Below are positions 8,754 through 17,747 of a DNA stretch of 64,000 bases, in pieces (the first letter of the stretch is position 1; each line of letters opens with the position of its first letter). The stretch lies in NCBI GenBank assembly GCA_028287135.1, contig JAQBQE010000060.1, positions 38,873 through 102,872 on the forward strand, read 5' to 3'. The notes under the pieces were generated by a model. It had not been told where the DNA came from, did no database searches, and worked only from the letters and a program-made list of their open reading frames with translations. The stretch is from Myxococcales bacterium. GTDB taxonomy: Bacteria > Myxococcota_A > Polyangia > Haliangiales > Haliangiaceae. A program made the translations under genes and the position numbers.

Positions 8754-10682
8754 TCACTCCATGGCGCAGACCGGATCGTCTGGATGGGTCTTGCAGTAGA
8801 TCGGGCGGCACGTCTTGTTACTGAGGTCCGCCTTCGTGTTGGTGCATTTGGGTCCCGTAGGCGTGGTCGTGTTGGTGTTCGTGGCCGGGATTCTCGTCAA
8901 AGAAAACTTAGGTTTCTTGTCGGACGCCTTCACGGTGACCGGAAGGTCCTTGTAGCCCTTCGCCTTGAGGACGACCTTGCGCTCGCCGCCCTCTGGGACC
9001 TCGAGGGCGTCAGGTCCTTCGAACAGCTTCGTGCCGTTCTCCCAGACCTCGAACGAGGTCAGGTTCTTCGACGCGATCTGTACGTTGACCATCTTGACCT
9101 CGGCGACGCCCGCATCGACTGGGGTAACCGTAGCCGACCCCGCGTCGGGTTCAACGGAGGAACCAGCGTCCGTGCCAGCCGTTGCCACCGCATTCGAGCC
9201 GCTGCCGTCCGCTGCACCCGCATCCGGAGCCGCTGCGTTCGAGCCGGTATCGGTGATCACGGAGGATCCGGAGCCGTCACCGGTGGTCACCCCCGACGAG
9301 CCCGAGCCGCCGGCGTTCGTCGTCGACCCCGAGCCCGGATCGGTGCTCGCGATCTGCGAGCCCGAGCCATCGCCGGCCTTTGCCTCGTCCTTGCTCATCA
9401 GCACGACCGCGGCGATGCCGCCACCGACCGCGAGCACCGCGATGATCGCGATGATCAGACCTGCGCTGCTCTTCTTCGGCGCGACGTACGACGAGCTCGC
9501 GCTCGGCGAGTACAGCCCCGACTGCGAAGCGACGGGCGGCATCCCTCCGGCCGGCGTGTACGGATTGTGGTGGCCACCCGACGGCTGAGGCTGAGCATGC
9601 CCGCCCGACGCCATCGATCCCGCCTGGCCTCCCATCATGCCGGGCGGAGGTCCGCCCACGCCCATGGTCGGCGAGCTGACCGCAGCCTGGACGGGTCCGG
9701 TCATCGGCCCCGGGGTCGCGACCGGATGCGCCGAGCTGACCGGGAACGCCTCCATGTACGTGCTCATGCCGGCGCCGGCGACGCCGCGATAGATCGCGAT
9801 CATCGCGTTGACCAGCTCGTCCATCGAGCCGTAGCGGTGCGCAGGGTTCTTCTGCAGGCACCGCATGATGATGTCGGCGAGCCCGGGTGGAAGCGGCCGG
9901 TTGGCCTTCGCGGCCCGCTGAGCGACGGGCTCGGGCTCGCTCGTGATGTGCTGGGTGAGGATGCCCATGAACGACTCACCCTGAAACGGGAGCGAGCCGG
10001 AGAACACCTCGTACATGATCACGCCCATCGCGTAGATGTCCGTACGCGCGTCGACGGGATTCCCGAGCGCCTGCTCGGGCGCCATGTAGAACGGCGTACC
10101 GAAGATCGTGCCGGTCCGCGTCAGGTTGTTCTGGCCTTCGTTGCCCGAGACCTTCGCGATCCCGAAGTCGAGGATCTTCGGGACGTCCTCGCGGCTCGGC
10201 CCGACGGTGACGTAGATGTTCTCGGGCTTCATGTCGCGATGCACGATGTTCTTCGCGTGCGCCGCTGCGAGCCCGTGGCCGGTCTGGATCAGGATGTTGA
10301 GCAGGCGATCGACGGGCTGCGCCTGGAGGATGATGTCGTTGAGTGCAGCTCCCTCGAGGAGCTCCATGCACATGTACAGCCGGCCGTCGGGCAGCTCGCC
10401 GAAGTCTTCGATCGCGATGATGTTGCGGTGACCGATCGACGAGCTCGACCGCGCTTCCTGATAGAACCGCTTGACCGCTTCCTTGTTCGAGACGATCTCC
10501 GGACGCAGCAGCTTGATCGCGAACCGCTTGTCGATGTGGATGTGCTCGCCGGCGTAGACCTCGCCCATGCCGCCTTCGCCGAGCTTCTTGAGCAGGCGAT
10601 AGCGACCGCCGAGTACCTCCCCGACCAGCGAGGGGGACTCCATCTGGGGCATCGAGCCCGACGCTGGCGTTTCGGCGGTCAT
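8754..10682 (-). CDS. Membrane Ser/Thr protein kinase with extracytoplasmic PEGA-like domain
   Basis: 642 residues. The Hanks-type catalytic domain (about 27-295) has the Gly loop [12 protein letters not shown], Lys in [20 protein letters not shown] and APEQ, so it should be active. A Gly/Pro/Ser-rich juxtamembrane stretch precedes one membrane helix near residues 406-427 ([20 protein letters not shown]). The outer part begins with a Ser/Gly/Asp/Thr-rich linker and ends in a PEGA-like sandwich ([36 protein letters not shown] region) plus four Cys in the last 40 residues. It likely transduces an envelope signal to cytoplasmic substrates. TATGAT lies 9 nt before the ATG and there is no Shine-Dalgarno. 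Confidence 0.95.
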   Translation of the reverse strand: MTAETPASGSMPQMESPSLVGEVLGGRYRLLKKLGEGGMGEVYAGEHIHIDKRFAIKLLRPEIVSNKEAVKRFYQEARSSSSIGHRNIIAIEDFGELPDGRLYMCMELLEGAALNDIILQAQPVDRLLNILIQTGHGLAAAHAKNIVHRDMKPENIYVTVGPSREDVPKILDFGIAKVSGNEGQNNLTRTGTIFGTPFYMAPEQALGNPVDARTDIYAMGVIMYEVFSGSLPFQGESFMGILTQHITSEPEPVAQRAAKANRPLPPGLADIIMRCLQKNPAHRYGSMDELVNAMIAIYRGVAGAGMSTYMEAFPVSSAHPVATPGPMTGPVQAAVSSPTMGVGGPPPGMMGGQAGSMASGGHAQPQPSGGHHNPYTPAGGMPPVASQSGLYSPSASSSYVAPKKSSAGLIIAIIAVLAVGGGIAAVVLMSKDEAKAGDGSGSQIASTDPGSGSTTNAGGSGSSGVTTGDGSGSSVITDTGSNAAAPDAGAADGSGSNAVATAGTDAGSSVEPDAGSATVTPVDAGVAEVKMVNVQIASKNLTSFEVWENGTKLFEGPDALEVPEGGERKVVLKAKGYKDLPVTVKASDKKPKFSLTRIPATNTNTTTPTGPKCTNTKADLSNKTCRPIYCKTHPDDPVCAME

Positions 10683-10691
10683 GAGGCCGGC

Positions 10692-10697
10692 ATCATA
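10692..10697 (-). promoter_or_regulatory. Candidate -10 (TATGAT) of a leaderless gene
   Basis: TATGAT sits 9 nt before the ATG of the Ser/Thr kinase gene and matches TANNNT; no ribosome-binding site is seen between it and the start. Confidence 0.45.
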
Positions 10698-10736
10698 ACG
10701 CGTCAGGACGCCCGTCGGTTTGCGGGGGCCGTACGG

Positions 10737-11507
10737 TCAGGGTGACGCACACACACCGACCCCGTGCTCGATGGCCTGGTTGCTCGTGTTGACCTTGCAG
10801 ACCTCGCCCGAGGGGCAGGCCGGTAGATCGGACCTCCCGCAGGCGCCTGGCGGGAGCCCGCCGACGGCGAGGTCGCACTGGCCCTGGACGCACTGGGGAG
10901 TCGCGCCGGGCTCGCAAACGTCGATCGCGGGGCATGCCGGGTTGGCCTGGCAGCCAAGGCTCGCGTCATAGGCGGCCCGGCCGGACGCGAGCACCGCGGT
11001 GTCCTCGCCACCCTGGGCGCAGCCGCAGCAGTCGGCGCGGGTCTGAACGCAGTCGGTATCGACGGTGCAGCCGTCACGATCGGGGGCGGCACATGTACAT
11101 GACAGGCACCCGGTCGGGTCGATCGTGTAGCCGGCGGCGCAGCTCGTGTCGCACTCGAGCGCGACGCACGCGAGCGTGCACTGCCCCTGATCGCACTCGG
11201 CCCGGACGTTGTCCGGACATGCGTCCTGCCCCGGGCAGGTGACGCCATCGCAGGCGCGCTGCGCCGGATCGTGGACGCTGAGCGCGAACGCGGGGCACTC
11301 GCAGCAGGTCGCCGCGGCGGTCGCGCAGTCGGAGTCGCGAACGCACGACTGTGGCGTCGCGGCGCCGCCGCCGGGGTCATCCCCGCTGTCCTCGTCACCC
11401 ACGCCGGCGAAGGTCTCGCTGCTCGACGGACAGCCGGCGAGCGCGCAGGCCAGCAGGCCGAGCAGGAGGAGCGACAGGGTACGCACGGGACGACCGGAGA
11501 AGAGCAC
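10737..11507 (-). CDS. Cys-rich lipoprotein of unknown function
   Basis: 256 residues from GTG at 11507; a second in-frame GTG at 11486 (VRTLSLLLLGLLACALAGC) also gives a perfect lipoprotein signal, so the start is uncertain. The mature part has more than 20 Cys, arranged as repeated short modules (CVRDSDCATAAATCCEC, CTVDTDCVQTRADCCGC, CVQGQCDLA), typical of disulfide-rich surface lipoproteins in myxobacteria. The two CCxC-type modules look like an internal duplication. No enzymatic motif is visible. TACACT is 12 nt before the 11507 GTG. Confidence 0.8.
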   Translation of the reverse strand: MLFSGRPVRTLSLLLLGLLACALAGCPSSSETFAGVGDEDSGDDPGGGAATPQSCVRDSDCATAAATCCECPAFALSVHDPAQRACDGVTCPGQDACPDNVRAECDQGQCTLACVALECDTSCAAGYTIDPTGCLSCTCAAPDRDGCTVDTDCVQTRADCCGCAQGGEDTAVLASGRAAYDASLGCQANPACPAIDVCEPGATPQCVQGQCDLAVGGLPPGACGRSDLPACPSGEVCKVNTSNQAIEHGVGVCASP

Positions 11508-11593
11508 GAGCCGTGCCGGAGTGTAACTGGTCGCAATCAGGTCGTGGAACCTCAGTTTTCCATGCCCGACCGACGACGATCAGACCCATCCCG

Positions 11594-11599
11594 TAGGTT
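11594..11599 (+). promoter_or_regulatory. Candidate -10 (TAGGTT) just upstream of the 11610 gene
   Basis: TAGGTT ends 10 nt before the ATG at 11610, in the 102-bp gap between divergent genes. A leader of at most a few bases would result. Confidence 0.35.
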
Positions 11600-11609
11600 T
11601 CGCCACGCC

Positions 11610-12248
11610 ATGGCCTCCAAGATTCTCACGAAGACAGATCGCGCGATGGAAGACCAGATGCTCGCCGTGTCGTCGGACCCGGTGCGCGCCGACACGCTTC
11701 AGAAGGCACGTGCGTTCAAGCGGTCCTGGCTCGAGCTCGCAGAGGCCCTGAACCGCGCCAACGACAAGAAGCTGTGGGAGCAGTGGGGCTTCTCGGACTT
11801 CGATGCGTACTGCCGCAAGGAGCTCCACCTTCGCGGCTCGACCGTGCAGAAGCTCCTCGGGAGCTATCGCTTCCTCGAGACCAGCGCGCCCCGCGTGATC
11901 GAGCGCGCTCGCACCGATCACTTCGAGTCGCCGATCCCGAGCATCGCCACCGTCGAGTTCGTCGAGAAGGCGACCCGCGAGGGTCACGCCGACGAGGAGA
12001 CGCTGCGGACGATCCACAAGAGCGCGTTCGAGGATGGCGTCGAGAAGTCGGGCCTTTCGCGCAAGTTCGGCGAGATCGTGTTCCCGGTGAGCAACGCGGA
12101 TCGCAAGGAGAAGCTCCGTGCGTCGATCGCGGCGGCCGCGCGCCGGCTGTCAGCGCTGATCGCCGAGGACGGCGCGCCCGTGCCCAAGCAGATGGCGATC
12201 AAGGTCGAGGAGATGGTCGGCGAGCTGCTCGCGACGATCGAGAACTGA
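11610..12248 (+). CDS. Conserved-looking soluble protein of unknown function
   Basis: 212 residues from MASKILTKTDRAMEDQM; the frame stays open upstream but only with low-complexity residues, and TAGGTT sits 10 nt before this ATG. The sequence is mostly helical and charged. A stretch near residues 50-80 (WGFSDFDAYCRKELHLRGST, then VQKLLGSYRFLE) resembles a helix-turn-helix, so DNA binding is possible but unproven. No signal peptide or membrane segment. Codon use and composition match its neighbours. A degenerate hexamer array begins 5 nt after its stop. I do not recognise the family. Confidence 0.8.
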   Translation: MASKILTKTDRAMEDQMLAVSSDPVRADTLQKARAFKRSWLELAEALNRANDKKLWEQWGFSDFDAYCRKELHLRGSTVQKLLGSYRFLETSAPRVIERARTDHFESPIPSIATVEFVEKATREGHADEETLRTIHKSAFEDGVEKSGLSRKFGEIVFPVSNADRKEKLRASIAAAARRLSALIAEDGAPVPKQMAIKVEEMVGELLATIEN

Positions 12249-12252
12249 CCCG

Positions 12253-12302
12253 TGAACGTGATCGCCCCATCGTGATCGTGGCCGTGCACCTGAACGGGAC
12301 CT
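12253..12302 (+). repeat. GTGNNC hexamer array directly after a stop codon
   Basis: In register: GTGAAC, GTGATC, GCCCCA, a 2-base slip, GTGATC, GTGGCC, GTGCAC, CTGAAC, GGGACC. It starts 5 nt after the stop of the preceding gene in the same orientation. A 30-base core differs from the copy at 19374 by only three bases. Confidence 0.65.
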
Positions 12303-12413
12303 CCCCCATCATCGACGGCGTCACTACCCGCTGAATCCTCCCGAAACCGACGCAGCTGCTGATCAGCTTCCTCGTGGAGGTGCGCAGCTTGTTCGACGAC
12401 GCGGCGCGCGGAA

Positions 12414-13058
12414 TCAGGCGACGACGAACTTCACAGCTTTGAACAGCAGATAGACCGCGTACACCATCAGCGCCATCCCGACGACGCGCGGGATCCACTG
12501 CGCCTTGTCGCCGAGGACGCTCTTGCCCTTCTGGGTCAGGTACGCGACGAGCGCGAACCAGCCGAAGCTGCCGAACATCACGCCGATCGCGCACGCGATG
12601 CCCTCGCCTCGCGACGCCTCGGGGATCACCGAGCCCATGATCACCACCCACGTCACGATCGCGGCGGGGTTGAGCAGGATCAGCGCGAGCCCGACCGTGA
12701 AGCCCGACCACATCTGCTTGCGCATCACCACCGAGTCCGACGCGGCCGGCTCGCCGGCAGGCGTCGCGGGCTGGACCGGCTGACTGCGGGCCGTGAGAAA
12801 GCCATAGACGAGCAGGATCAGGCCGCTGATCGCGTAGAGGATCGGCGGGATCGACGGATACGCGCGGAGCAGCGGGGTCACCCCGAGCACGCCACCACCG
12901 GCATACAGGCCGTCCGCGATCGAGGCGCCGAGCGCCACCGAGATCGCCCGCCGAAACGTCGTGCGGTACGCAGCGTCGATCACCGCGACGTTCGCGGGGC
13001 CAATCGGCACGCCGGTGAGCACACCTGCCGCAACGCCGATCAGCAGGAACATCAGCAC
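12414..13058 (-). CDS. LysE-family amino-acid/metabolite exporter
   Basis: 214 residues with about six membrane segments and the family N-terminus GVLTGVPIGPANVAVIDAAY. A hydrophilic loop with acidic and Ala/Pro residues lies between the third and fourth helices, and LILLNPAAIVTWVVIMG is the second half-repeat signature. LysE-type proteins export amino acids or related solutes; the substrate cannot be read here. The start is GTG at 13058 or ATG at 13052. The gene diverges from the metallo-beta-lactamase-fold gene with only 26 bp between starts. Confidence 0.9.
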   Translation of the reverse strand: MLMFLLIGVAAGVLTGVPIGPANVAVIDAAYRTTFRRAISVALGASIADGLYAGGGVLGVTPLLRAYPSIPPILYAISGLILLVYGFLTARSQPVQPATPAGEPAASDSVVMRKQMWSGFTVGLALILLNPAAIVTWVVIMGSVIPEASRGEGIACAIGVMFGSFGWFALVAYLTQKGKSVLGDKAQWIPRVVGMALMVYAVYLLFKAVKFVVA

Positions 13059-13070
13059 GGAATCCCCCGT

Positions 13071-13078
13071 GCTATAGC
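13071..13078. promoter_or_regulatory. Palindromic GCTATAGC between divergent starts
   Basis: The perfect palindrome GCTATAGC is in the 26-bp gap between the LysE-type and hydrolase genes. On each strand it offers TATAGC, 6 nt before the GTG at 13085 and 12 nt before the GTG at 13058. The last base deviates from TANNNT, so this is a weak promoter call. Confidence 0.35.
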
Positions 13079-13084
13079 AGGACC

Positions 13085-13873
13085 GTGAGCCCCGCTGCTA
13101 GGGAGCCTGCCGCACTGCAAGCCGGAGGCCCGACCGTGACGTGGTTGGGCCATGCCACGGCCGTGGCGGACCTCGGCCCCGGCCGGGTCGTGTTCGATCC
13201 GCTGCTGCGATCCCGGGCGCGGTCCGCGGGCAAGGTCGACGCGGTCCTGGTCACCCACTCGCACGTCGACCACCTGAACCGGTGGAGTCTCAAGGCGATC
13301 GACCGGGATACCCACCTGGTCGTGCCGCGCGGCGCCAAGCACATCGTCGCCGACCTCGGCTTTGCCCATCTCACCGAGGTGTCGCCCGGGGATCAGCTGC
13401 TGATCAACGGCCTCGAGATCCACGCGGTCGAGACCCGCCACGACCAGGGGCGCTGGCGCAAGAGCAAGGCGCCCGAGGCGCTTGGCTACGTCGTGCGCGG
13501 CGGCGGAGCGAGCATCCACCACGCGGGCGATGTCGACTTCTCCGACCACGCCGTGTTCAGCGATATCGGCAAGCGGTTCGAGATCGACGCCTCGCTGCTG
13601 CCCGTCGGCGGCATGCTGCCGGTCTGGTACTACCGCTGGCGCCGCACCGCACTCGATCGCGGCGTGCACATCGATCCCGACTGCGCGCTCGATATCTACG
13701 AGCGGCTCGGCGCGAAGGCACTGGTCCCCGTTCACTGGGGCACCGTGAATCTGCGCCTCGGCCCACCGAGCATGCCCCCGAAGCGCCTGATCAAGGTCGC
13801 GTCGGATCGCGGCGTGGGTGGTGTGCAGATCCTTCGACATGGTCAGCAGCTCGAGCTAGCCCGCCGCCCGTGA
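13085..13873 (+). CDS. Metallo-beta-lactamase-fold hydrolase (UlaG/NAPE-PLD-like)
   Basis: 262 residues, cytoplasmic. The metal-binding signature HSHVDHLNR is at about residues 58-66 and is preceded by the WLGHAT strand typical of the UlaG/NAPE-PLD branch. Further ligands are in HHAGDVDFSD and in PVHWGT near the C-terminus. The FDPLL strand and the YYRWRR insertion also fit this branch, which includes phosphodiesterases and L-ascorbate-6-phosphate lactonase. The substrate is unknown. The start is GTG; the divergent LysE-type gene begins 26 bp away. A phospholipase D-like activity would suit the phospholipid synthesis genes that follow, but this is only an inference. Confidence 0.87.
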   Translation: MSPAAREPAALQAGGPTVTWLGHATAVADLGPGRVVFDPLLRSRARSAGKVDAVLVTHSHVDHLNRWSLKAIDRDTHLVVPRGAKHIVADLGFAHLTEVSPGDQLLINGLEIHAVETRHDQGRWRKSKAPEALGYVVRGGGASIHHAGDVDFSDHAVFSDIGKRFEIDASLLPVGGMLPVWYYRWRRTALDRGVHIDPDCALDIYERLGAKALVPVHWGTVNLRLGPPSMPPKRLIKVASDRGVGGVQILRHGQQLELARRP

Positions 13874-13899
13874 CTCGCCGTTCCGCCGCCGGCGCCTGT

Positions 13900-14121
13900 T
13901 CACAGGTGATACTTCAGCACGCCGAGGACGCCGATCAGACCGACGCACATCCCGATCGAGTAGCCGAATCGCTTGTCGTGGATCGTCGGATCGCTCTTGT
14001 CCTTCTTCCGTAGCCAGAACAGCTTGAGCGCGTCGTAGACGAGCCACGTCCCGGCGATGATCGCGGTGAACAGACTCACGGACCACACGAACGCCGTGTG
14101 CGAGATGAGGTGGTCGGTCAT
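13900..14121 (-). CDS. Small two-helix membrane protein
   Basis: 73 residues with two hydrophobic segments (VWSVSLFTAIIAGTWLVYDA and GYSIGMCVGLIGVLGVL) separated by a basic loop (FWLRKKDKSDPTIHDKRFG). Its ATG overlaps the stop of the upstream phosphatidyltransferase as ATGA, so the two are translationally coupled. No family recognised; a partner or assembly factor for the coupled lipid enzyme is possible. Confidence 0.75.
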   Translation of the reverse strand: MTDHLISHTAFVWSVSLFTAIIAGTWLVYDALKLFWLRKKDKSDPTIHDKRFGYSIGMCVGLIGVLGVLKYHL

Positions 14122-14684
14122 GCCGTCGCTCCTGGGATCGCGTCGATCAACATCCGCTTGGCGTCGTGGATGACGACCACGACCATCAACGGCACGAACA
14201 GCCAGTAGTAGAAGTCGACCTCGAAGTTGCTGGTGCCGAACCCGAGCAGGTACGCGGTGTACGCGACGATCCGCTCCATCGCATACGACTTGTAGTTGGT
14301 CGCACGGCCCACGCGCTTGACGTAGATCGCGCGCAGCGCGCTGTTGAGCAGTCCCAGCCCGATCACCGCGATCACCGGGATCACCGGGACCCAGCCATAC
14401 GCGGCGAGGATGATCAGGCAGAAGCCGTAGCAGATGCCGTCGGTGATCGCGTCGAACAGCTCACCGAACACACTGCGGCAGTTGAAGATCTTGGCGACCA
14501 GGCCATCGACCTTGTCGAGCAGGCCGCAGATCAGGACGAACAGCGTCGCCCACTGGTGGAAGCCGTTATCGACCGCCCACACGAACGGCGGCAGGCAGAG
14601 GAACCTCGACGCGGTGACCGCGTTCGCGGGGTTGAGCTTCGAGACCACGCGCTCGGGTGCGCTGGCCTTGGCCGCCGCGGACAT
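14118..14684 (-). CDS. CDP-alcohol phosphatidyltransferase
   Basis: 188 residues from MSAAAKASAPERVVSKLNP. It carries the family motif D-x2-D-G-x2-A-[RK]-x8-G-x3-D-x3-D as LLDKVDGLVAKIF then SVFGELFDAITDG; Lys replaces the usual Arg. About six membrane segments and an N-terminal NPANAVTASRF resembling PgsA-type enzymes are visible. It should transfer a phosphatidyl group from CDP-diacylglycerol to an alcohol acceptor at the inner membrane; the acceptor is not evident. It is 11 bp downstream of a second member of the family and overlaps the small membrane protein gene as ATGA. Confidence 0.9.
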   Translation of the reverse strand: MSAAAKASAPERVVSKLNPANAVTASRFLCLPPFVWAVDNGFHQWATLFVLICGLLDKVDGLVAKIFNCRSVFGELFDAITDGICYGFCLIILAAYGWVPVIPVIAVIGLGLLNSALRAIYVKRVGRATNYKSYAMERIVAYTAYLLGFGTSNFEVDFYYWLFVPLMVVVVIHDAKRMLIDAIPGATA

Positions 14685-14695
14685 CGTGGCCACGG

Positions 14696-15373
14696 CTAGC
14701 TCGCCTCGCGCGTCTCGTCGGGGGCCAGCCCCGGATCGACGAACCGGTACCGCTTCCACGCAAACCGCACGCGCTGCATCAGCGATACGTGGCTCATGAT
14801 CGCGACGGCCCAGCAGCCAGCGAGCAGCGGACGCGGATCGTGGAGCAGCGCCGTGAAGAACACGCCGGTGCCGTAGTAGATGATGAACTCCGCCGAGCCG
14901 AACAGCCCGACGACGTCGACCGGGTGACCGATCTTGCCCTGCTTGCGCCAGATGTCCTGCTGACTCTCGGCGTAGATCGAGAGCTTGATGATCACGTTGG
15001 TCAGCGCACCGGTGATCCCGAACCCCAGGACGATCAGGATGTGCGGATAGTCGTAGCTGAGGTTCAGGCAGCCGCCGGCGTACATGATGCCGAGCACCCA
15101 GCGGTCCGCGGTGTCATCCATCACCGCGCCGAACGTGGTGCGCTGGTTGTGCGTGCGCGCCTTGTAGCCATCGATGTGGTCGATCAGGCCACGGACGAGG
15201 AGCAGCACGAGGCCCTCCCACCAGTACCCGTAGAAGAACACGACACCACCGACGAGGCCGATCAGCGCGCCGAACATCGTCCACACGTTGGCGTGCAGCG
15301 GCAGCTTGGCCAGCGCAGACACGATGGGATGGAGCACCCGATCGAGTTGCTTGCGGAAGGCAAACAGGTTCAT
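14696..15373 (-). CDS. CDP-alcohol phosphatidyltransferase (second copy)
   Basis: 225 residues. The catalytic motif is complete: GLIDHIDGYKART then TTFGAVMDDTADR, with the four metal-binding Asp. Several membrane segments surround it, and the N-terminus LPLHANVWTMFGALIGLVGG fits the family. It is clearly a different subfamily from its downstream neighbour: the loop after the motif is longer and contains QQDIWRKQGKIGHPVDVVG. Two such enzymes side by side suggest synthesis of a specific phospholipid, or two steps using CDP-activated lipids. The class III aminotransferase gene lies 68 bp upstream on the same strand. Confidence 0.9.
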   Translation of the reverse strand: MNLFAFRKQLDRVLHPIVSALAKLPLHANVWTMFGALIGLVGGVVFFYGYWWEGLVLLLVRGLIDHIDGYKARTHNQRTTFGAVMDDTADRWVLGIMYAGGCLNLSYDYPHILIVLGFGITGALTNVIIKLSIYAESQQDIWRKQGKIGHPVDVVGLFGSAEFIIYYGTGVFFTALLHDPRPLLAGCWAVAIMSHVSLMQRVRFAWKRYRFVDPGLAPDETREAS

Positions 15374-15441
15374 GCGGCGAGGACTCTATCTCAAGGTGCC
15401 CGCAGAAGGTGCCGGGCTCGTCGTCACGTGGATACGAATGA

Positions 15442-16737
15442 TCAGCTGCCGCGGACGGCCGTCAGGGTCTTGCGCAGCGCGGCAATGAACTGGTCGATCT
15501 GCGCGCTCGTGATCGACAGCGGCGGCTGCAGGCGGAGGACGTTGCCGTGCCAGCCGGAGACCGTGATCAGCATCCCCGCCTCGTGGAGGAGATCCTTGAT
15601 CTTCGAGATCTCGGTCTTGCCGAGGACCTCTTTGGTGTCGCGGTTCTTCACGAGCTCGATCCCGCCGAGCAGGCCCGTGAACCGGACGTCGCCGATCCAC
15701 GGATCCTTCATCGCCCACGCGGCCTCGGTGAAGTACCGACCCATCTTGGCGGCGTTGTCGATCATGCCCTCCTCGATGATCACCTCGACCAGTGCGAGGC
15801 CCGCAGCCGCAGAGACCGCGTTGCCGCCGGAGGTCGGCGTCGTGCCGCCGAAGAACGCCTGGCTGACCTCGTCGGAGGACGCAGTCATCGCCATCGAGCC
15901 CACGCCACCGGAGAGGCCCTTGCCGCCGGTCAGGATGTCGGGCTCGAGGCCGTAGTGCTCGCAGGCGAACATCTTGCCGGTGCGGCCGAGGCCGGTCTGG
16001 ACCTCGTCGGCGATGAACAAGATCCCGAGCTTCTTGCGGATCTGATCCATCCGGTCCCACCACTTCTGCGGCGGAGCGAGACCACCGACGGCCTGGATCG
16101 GCTCGGCGATGATCGCGGCGGTCTGGCGAGACGCGAGCTTCTCCTCGACGCCGTCGAGGCACTGCACGTTGCACTCGGCATGCGGGCCAAACTTGCAGCG
16201 GTAGCAGTACGCCGTCGGGATCGCGAAGTTCTCCGGCCCCATCGGCTTGCCGGCGGACTCGCGATACTTCTCGCTGGCCGTCACCTCGAGCGCTCCGAGC
16301 GTCAGCCCGTGATAGCCGTTCTCGAGATACGCGATGTCCGTCTTCTTCTTGTACTGACGCGCGATCTTGAGCGCGAACTCGTTCGCCTCGGAGCCGCCGG
16401 TCGAGAAGAACGCCTTGTGGATCGACTTCGGCGCGAGCTTCATCAGCTTCTCGGCGAGCCGGACCATCGCGACGGTCCCGTGCTTGCCCGACACCTGGAG
16501 GACCTCGTTGACCTGCTTGGTCGCCGCTTCCGCGATCCGCGGATGGCAGTGCCCGGCGTTGTTCACGAAGTACCCCGCTGTGAGGTCGAGGTAGTCCTTG
16601 CCGTACACATCGGTGACCACGCATCCGCGGGCCTTGGCGATGATCACCGGCTCGCCGGCAGGATGCGTCCATGGCCGCATGACGTACTTGCGGTCAGCGG
16701 CTTCGATCGATTCGGCGTCGGCGGTCTTGTCACCCAT
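15442..16737 (-). CDS. Class III (PLP) aminotransferase
   Basis: 431 residues from MGDKTADAES; a GGGAG-like Shine-Dalgarno precedes this ATG. Class III features are FFSTGGSEANEFALKIA, NGYHGLTLGALEV, IAEPIQAVGG, FIADEVQTGLGRTGKMFA and the PLP Lys in DILTGGKGLSGG. A Cys-containing insert (YCYRCKFGPHAECNVQC) occurs in the alanine-glyoxylate/4-aminobutyrate-like branch. It would transfer an amino group between an amine or beta-/gamma-amino acid and a 2-oxo acid in the cytoplasm. The exact substrate cannot be read from sequence. It is upstream of the phosphatidyltransferase genes, 68 bp away. Confidence 0.92.
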   Translation of the reverse strand: MGDKTADAESIEAADRKYVMRPWTHPAGEPVIIAKARGCVVTDVYGKDYLDLTAGYFVNNAGHCHPRIAEAATKQVNEVLQVSGKHGTVAMVRLAEKLMKLAPKSIHKAFFSTGGSEANEFALKIARQYKKKTDIAYLENGYHGLTLGALEVTASEKYRESAGKPMGPENFAIPTAYCYRCKFGPHAECNVQCLDGVEEKLASRQTAAIIAEPIQAVGGLAPPQKWWDRMDQIRKKLGILFIADEVQTGLGRTGKMFACEHYGLEPDILTGGKGLSGGVGSMAMTASSDEVSQAFFGGTTPTSGGNAVSAAAGLALVEVIIEEGMIDNAAKMGRYFTEAAWAMKDPWIGDVRFTGLLGGIELVKNRDTKEVLGKTEISKIKDLLHEAGMLITVSGWHGNVLRLQPPLSITSAQIDQFIAALRKTLTAVRGS

Positions 16738-16829
16738 GGAGAGCTCCCTCGAGGTCGAGTGGTTGCTGGGGTATCTCACGACACAAAGCCAAGTCAAGTT
16801 CCGGGTTTAGGATTGCCGCAGCATGCCGC

Positions 16830-17747
16830 TTACGCGGCCGGCGGGGCCTGTTCGGCGAACACGCCCTGCTCGCGATTCCACACCCGCACATGATCGGTCC
16901 GGATCCCGCCTTCGTCGATCTCGAAGATGCGGTAACGGGCGGTGCGTTCTGGCTTGTTGTGGTGATAGGTCCCCGAGCAGACCCCGCGGACCGGCACGTG
17001 CTGGCCCTCCGGCCCCGCCAGTGTCTCGCGCAGGTCGACGTGCTCGTGGCCGTGGACGATCAGCTCGGCGCCGTGCTGCGCGATGACGCGGGCGAATTCC
17101 TTGTGGTCACGCAGGCCGCGGATCCGGCTCGCCGCGCGGCTCCCTGCGGGCGGGTGATGGATCGCGACGACGCGAACCTTTCCCTTCAGGCGATCGTCGG
17201 CGAGCACGTGGCCAAGGCGTGAGAGCTGACCGGGACCGACCTTGCCGTAGGCGGTGAACCACGGCGTCTGCCGGCTCGTCGACAGGCCGATCAGCGCCAG
17301 ATCGCCGCGCACGCGCACGATCGGCCAGTGCAGGATGTCGTCGGCGGAGTGGCGGTGATCCTCGGCCCACTCCCAGCCGGCATCGGTGGTCGCATAATCG
17401 CCGAACAGCTCCCCGAACAGCGGGACGCCCTCGGCGACGTACGCGTCATGATTGCCCGGGATCACGGTGACCGACAGCGGACCGAGCGCGAGCTTGTCGA
17501 ACTTGGACCGGGCGAACTCGAACTCGCGACGCAGGGCGAGGTTGGTGACGTCTCCCGTGCACAGCACGTGATCGACACCGAGCGCGTTGAGGTCCTCGAC
17601 CATCTGCTCGAACGCGGCCACGTGGTAGTGGCGGCTCCGGCTCGACAGGAGGTTCATCGCCCCGATCCAACGCTTGTTCGCGAGATCGAGCCACGCCGCG
17701 CCGTCGTGCGACAGCAGATGCAGGTCGGAGCAGTGGGCCAGGCGCAT
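16830..17747 (-). CDS. Calcineurin-like metallophosphoesterase
   Basis: 305 residues with all five metal-binding blocks in order: SDLHLL, CTGDVTNL, PGNHDAYV, AIHHPPAG and HGHEHVD. No signal peptide, so probably cytoplasmic. The family is related to class III cyclic-nucleotide phosphodiesterases and to UDP-2,3-diacylglucosamine hydrolase-like enzymes; this one cannot be assigned a substrate. It starts at ATG 17747 facing a 412-bp gap. Confidence 0.9.
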   Translation of the reverse strand: MRLAHCSDLHLLSHDGAAWLDLANKRWIGAMNLLSSRSRHYHVAAFEQMVEDLNALGVDHVLCTGDVTNLALRREFEFARSKFDKLALGPLSVTVIPGNHDAYVAEGVPLFGELFGDYATTDAGWEWAEDHRHSADDILHWPIVRVRGDLALIGLSTSRQTPWFTAYGKVGPGQLSRLGHVLADDRLKGKVRVVAIHHPPAGSRAASRIRGLRDHKEFARVIAQHGAELIVHGHEHVDLRETLAGPEGQHVPVRGVCSGTYHHNKPERTARYRIFEIDEGGIRTDHVRVWNREQGVFAEQAPPAA

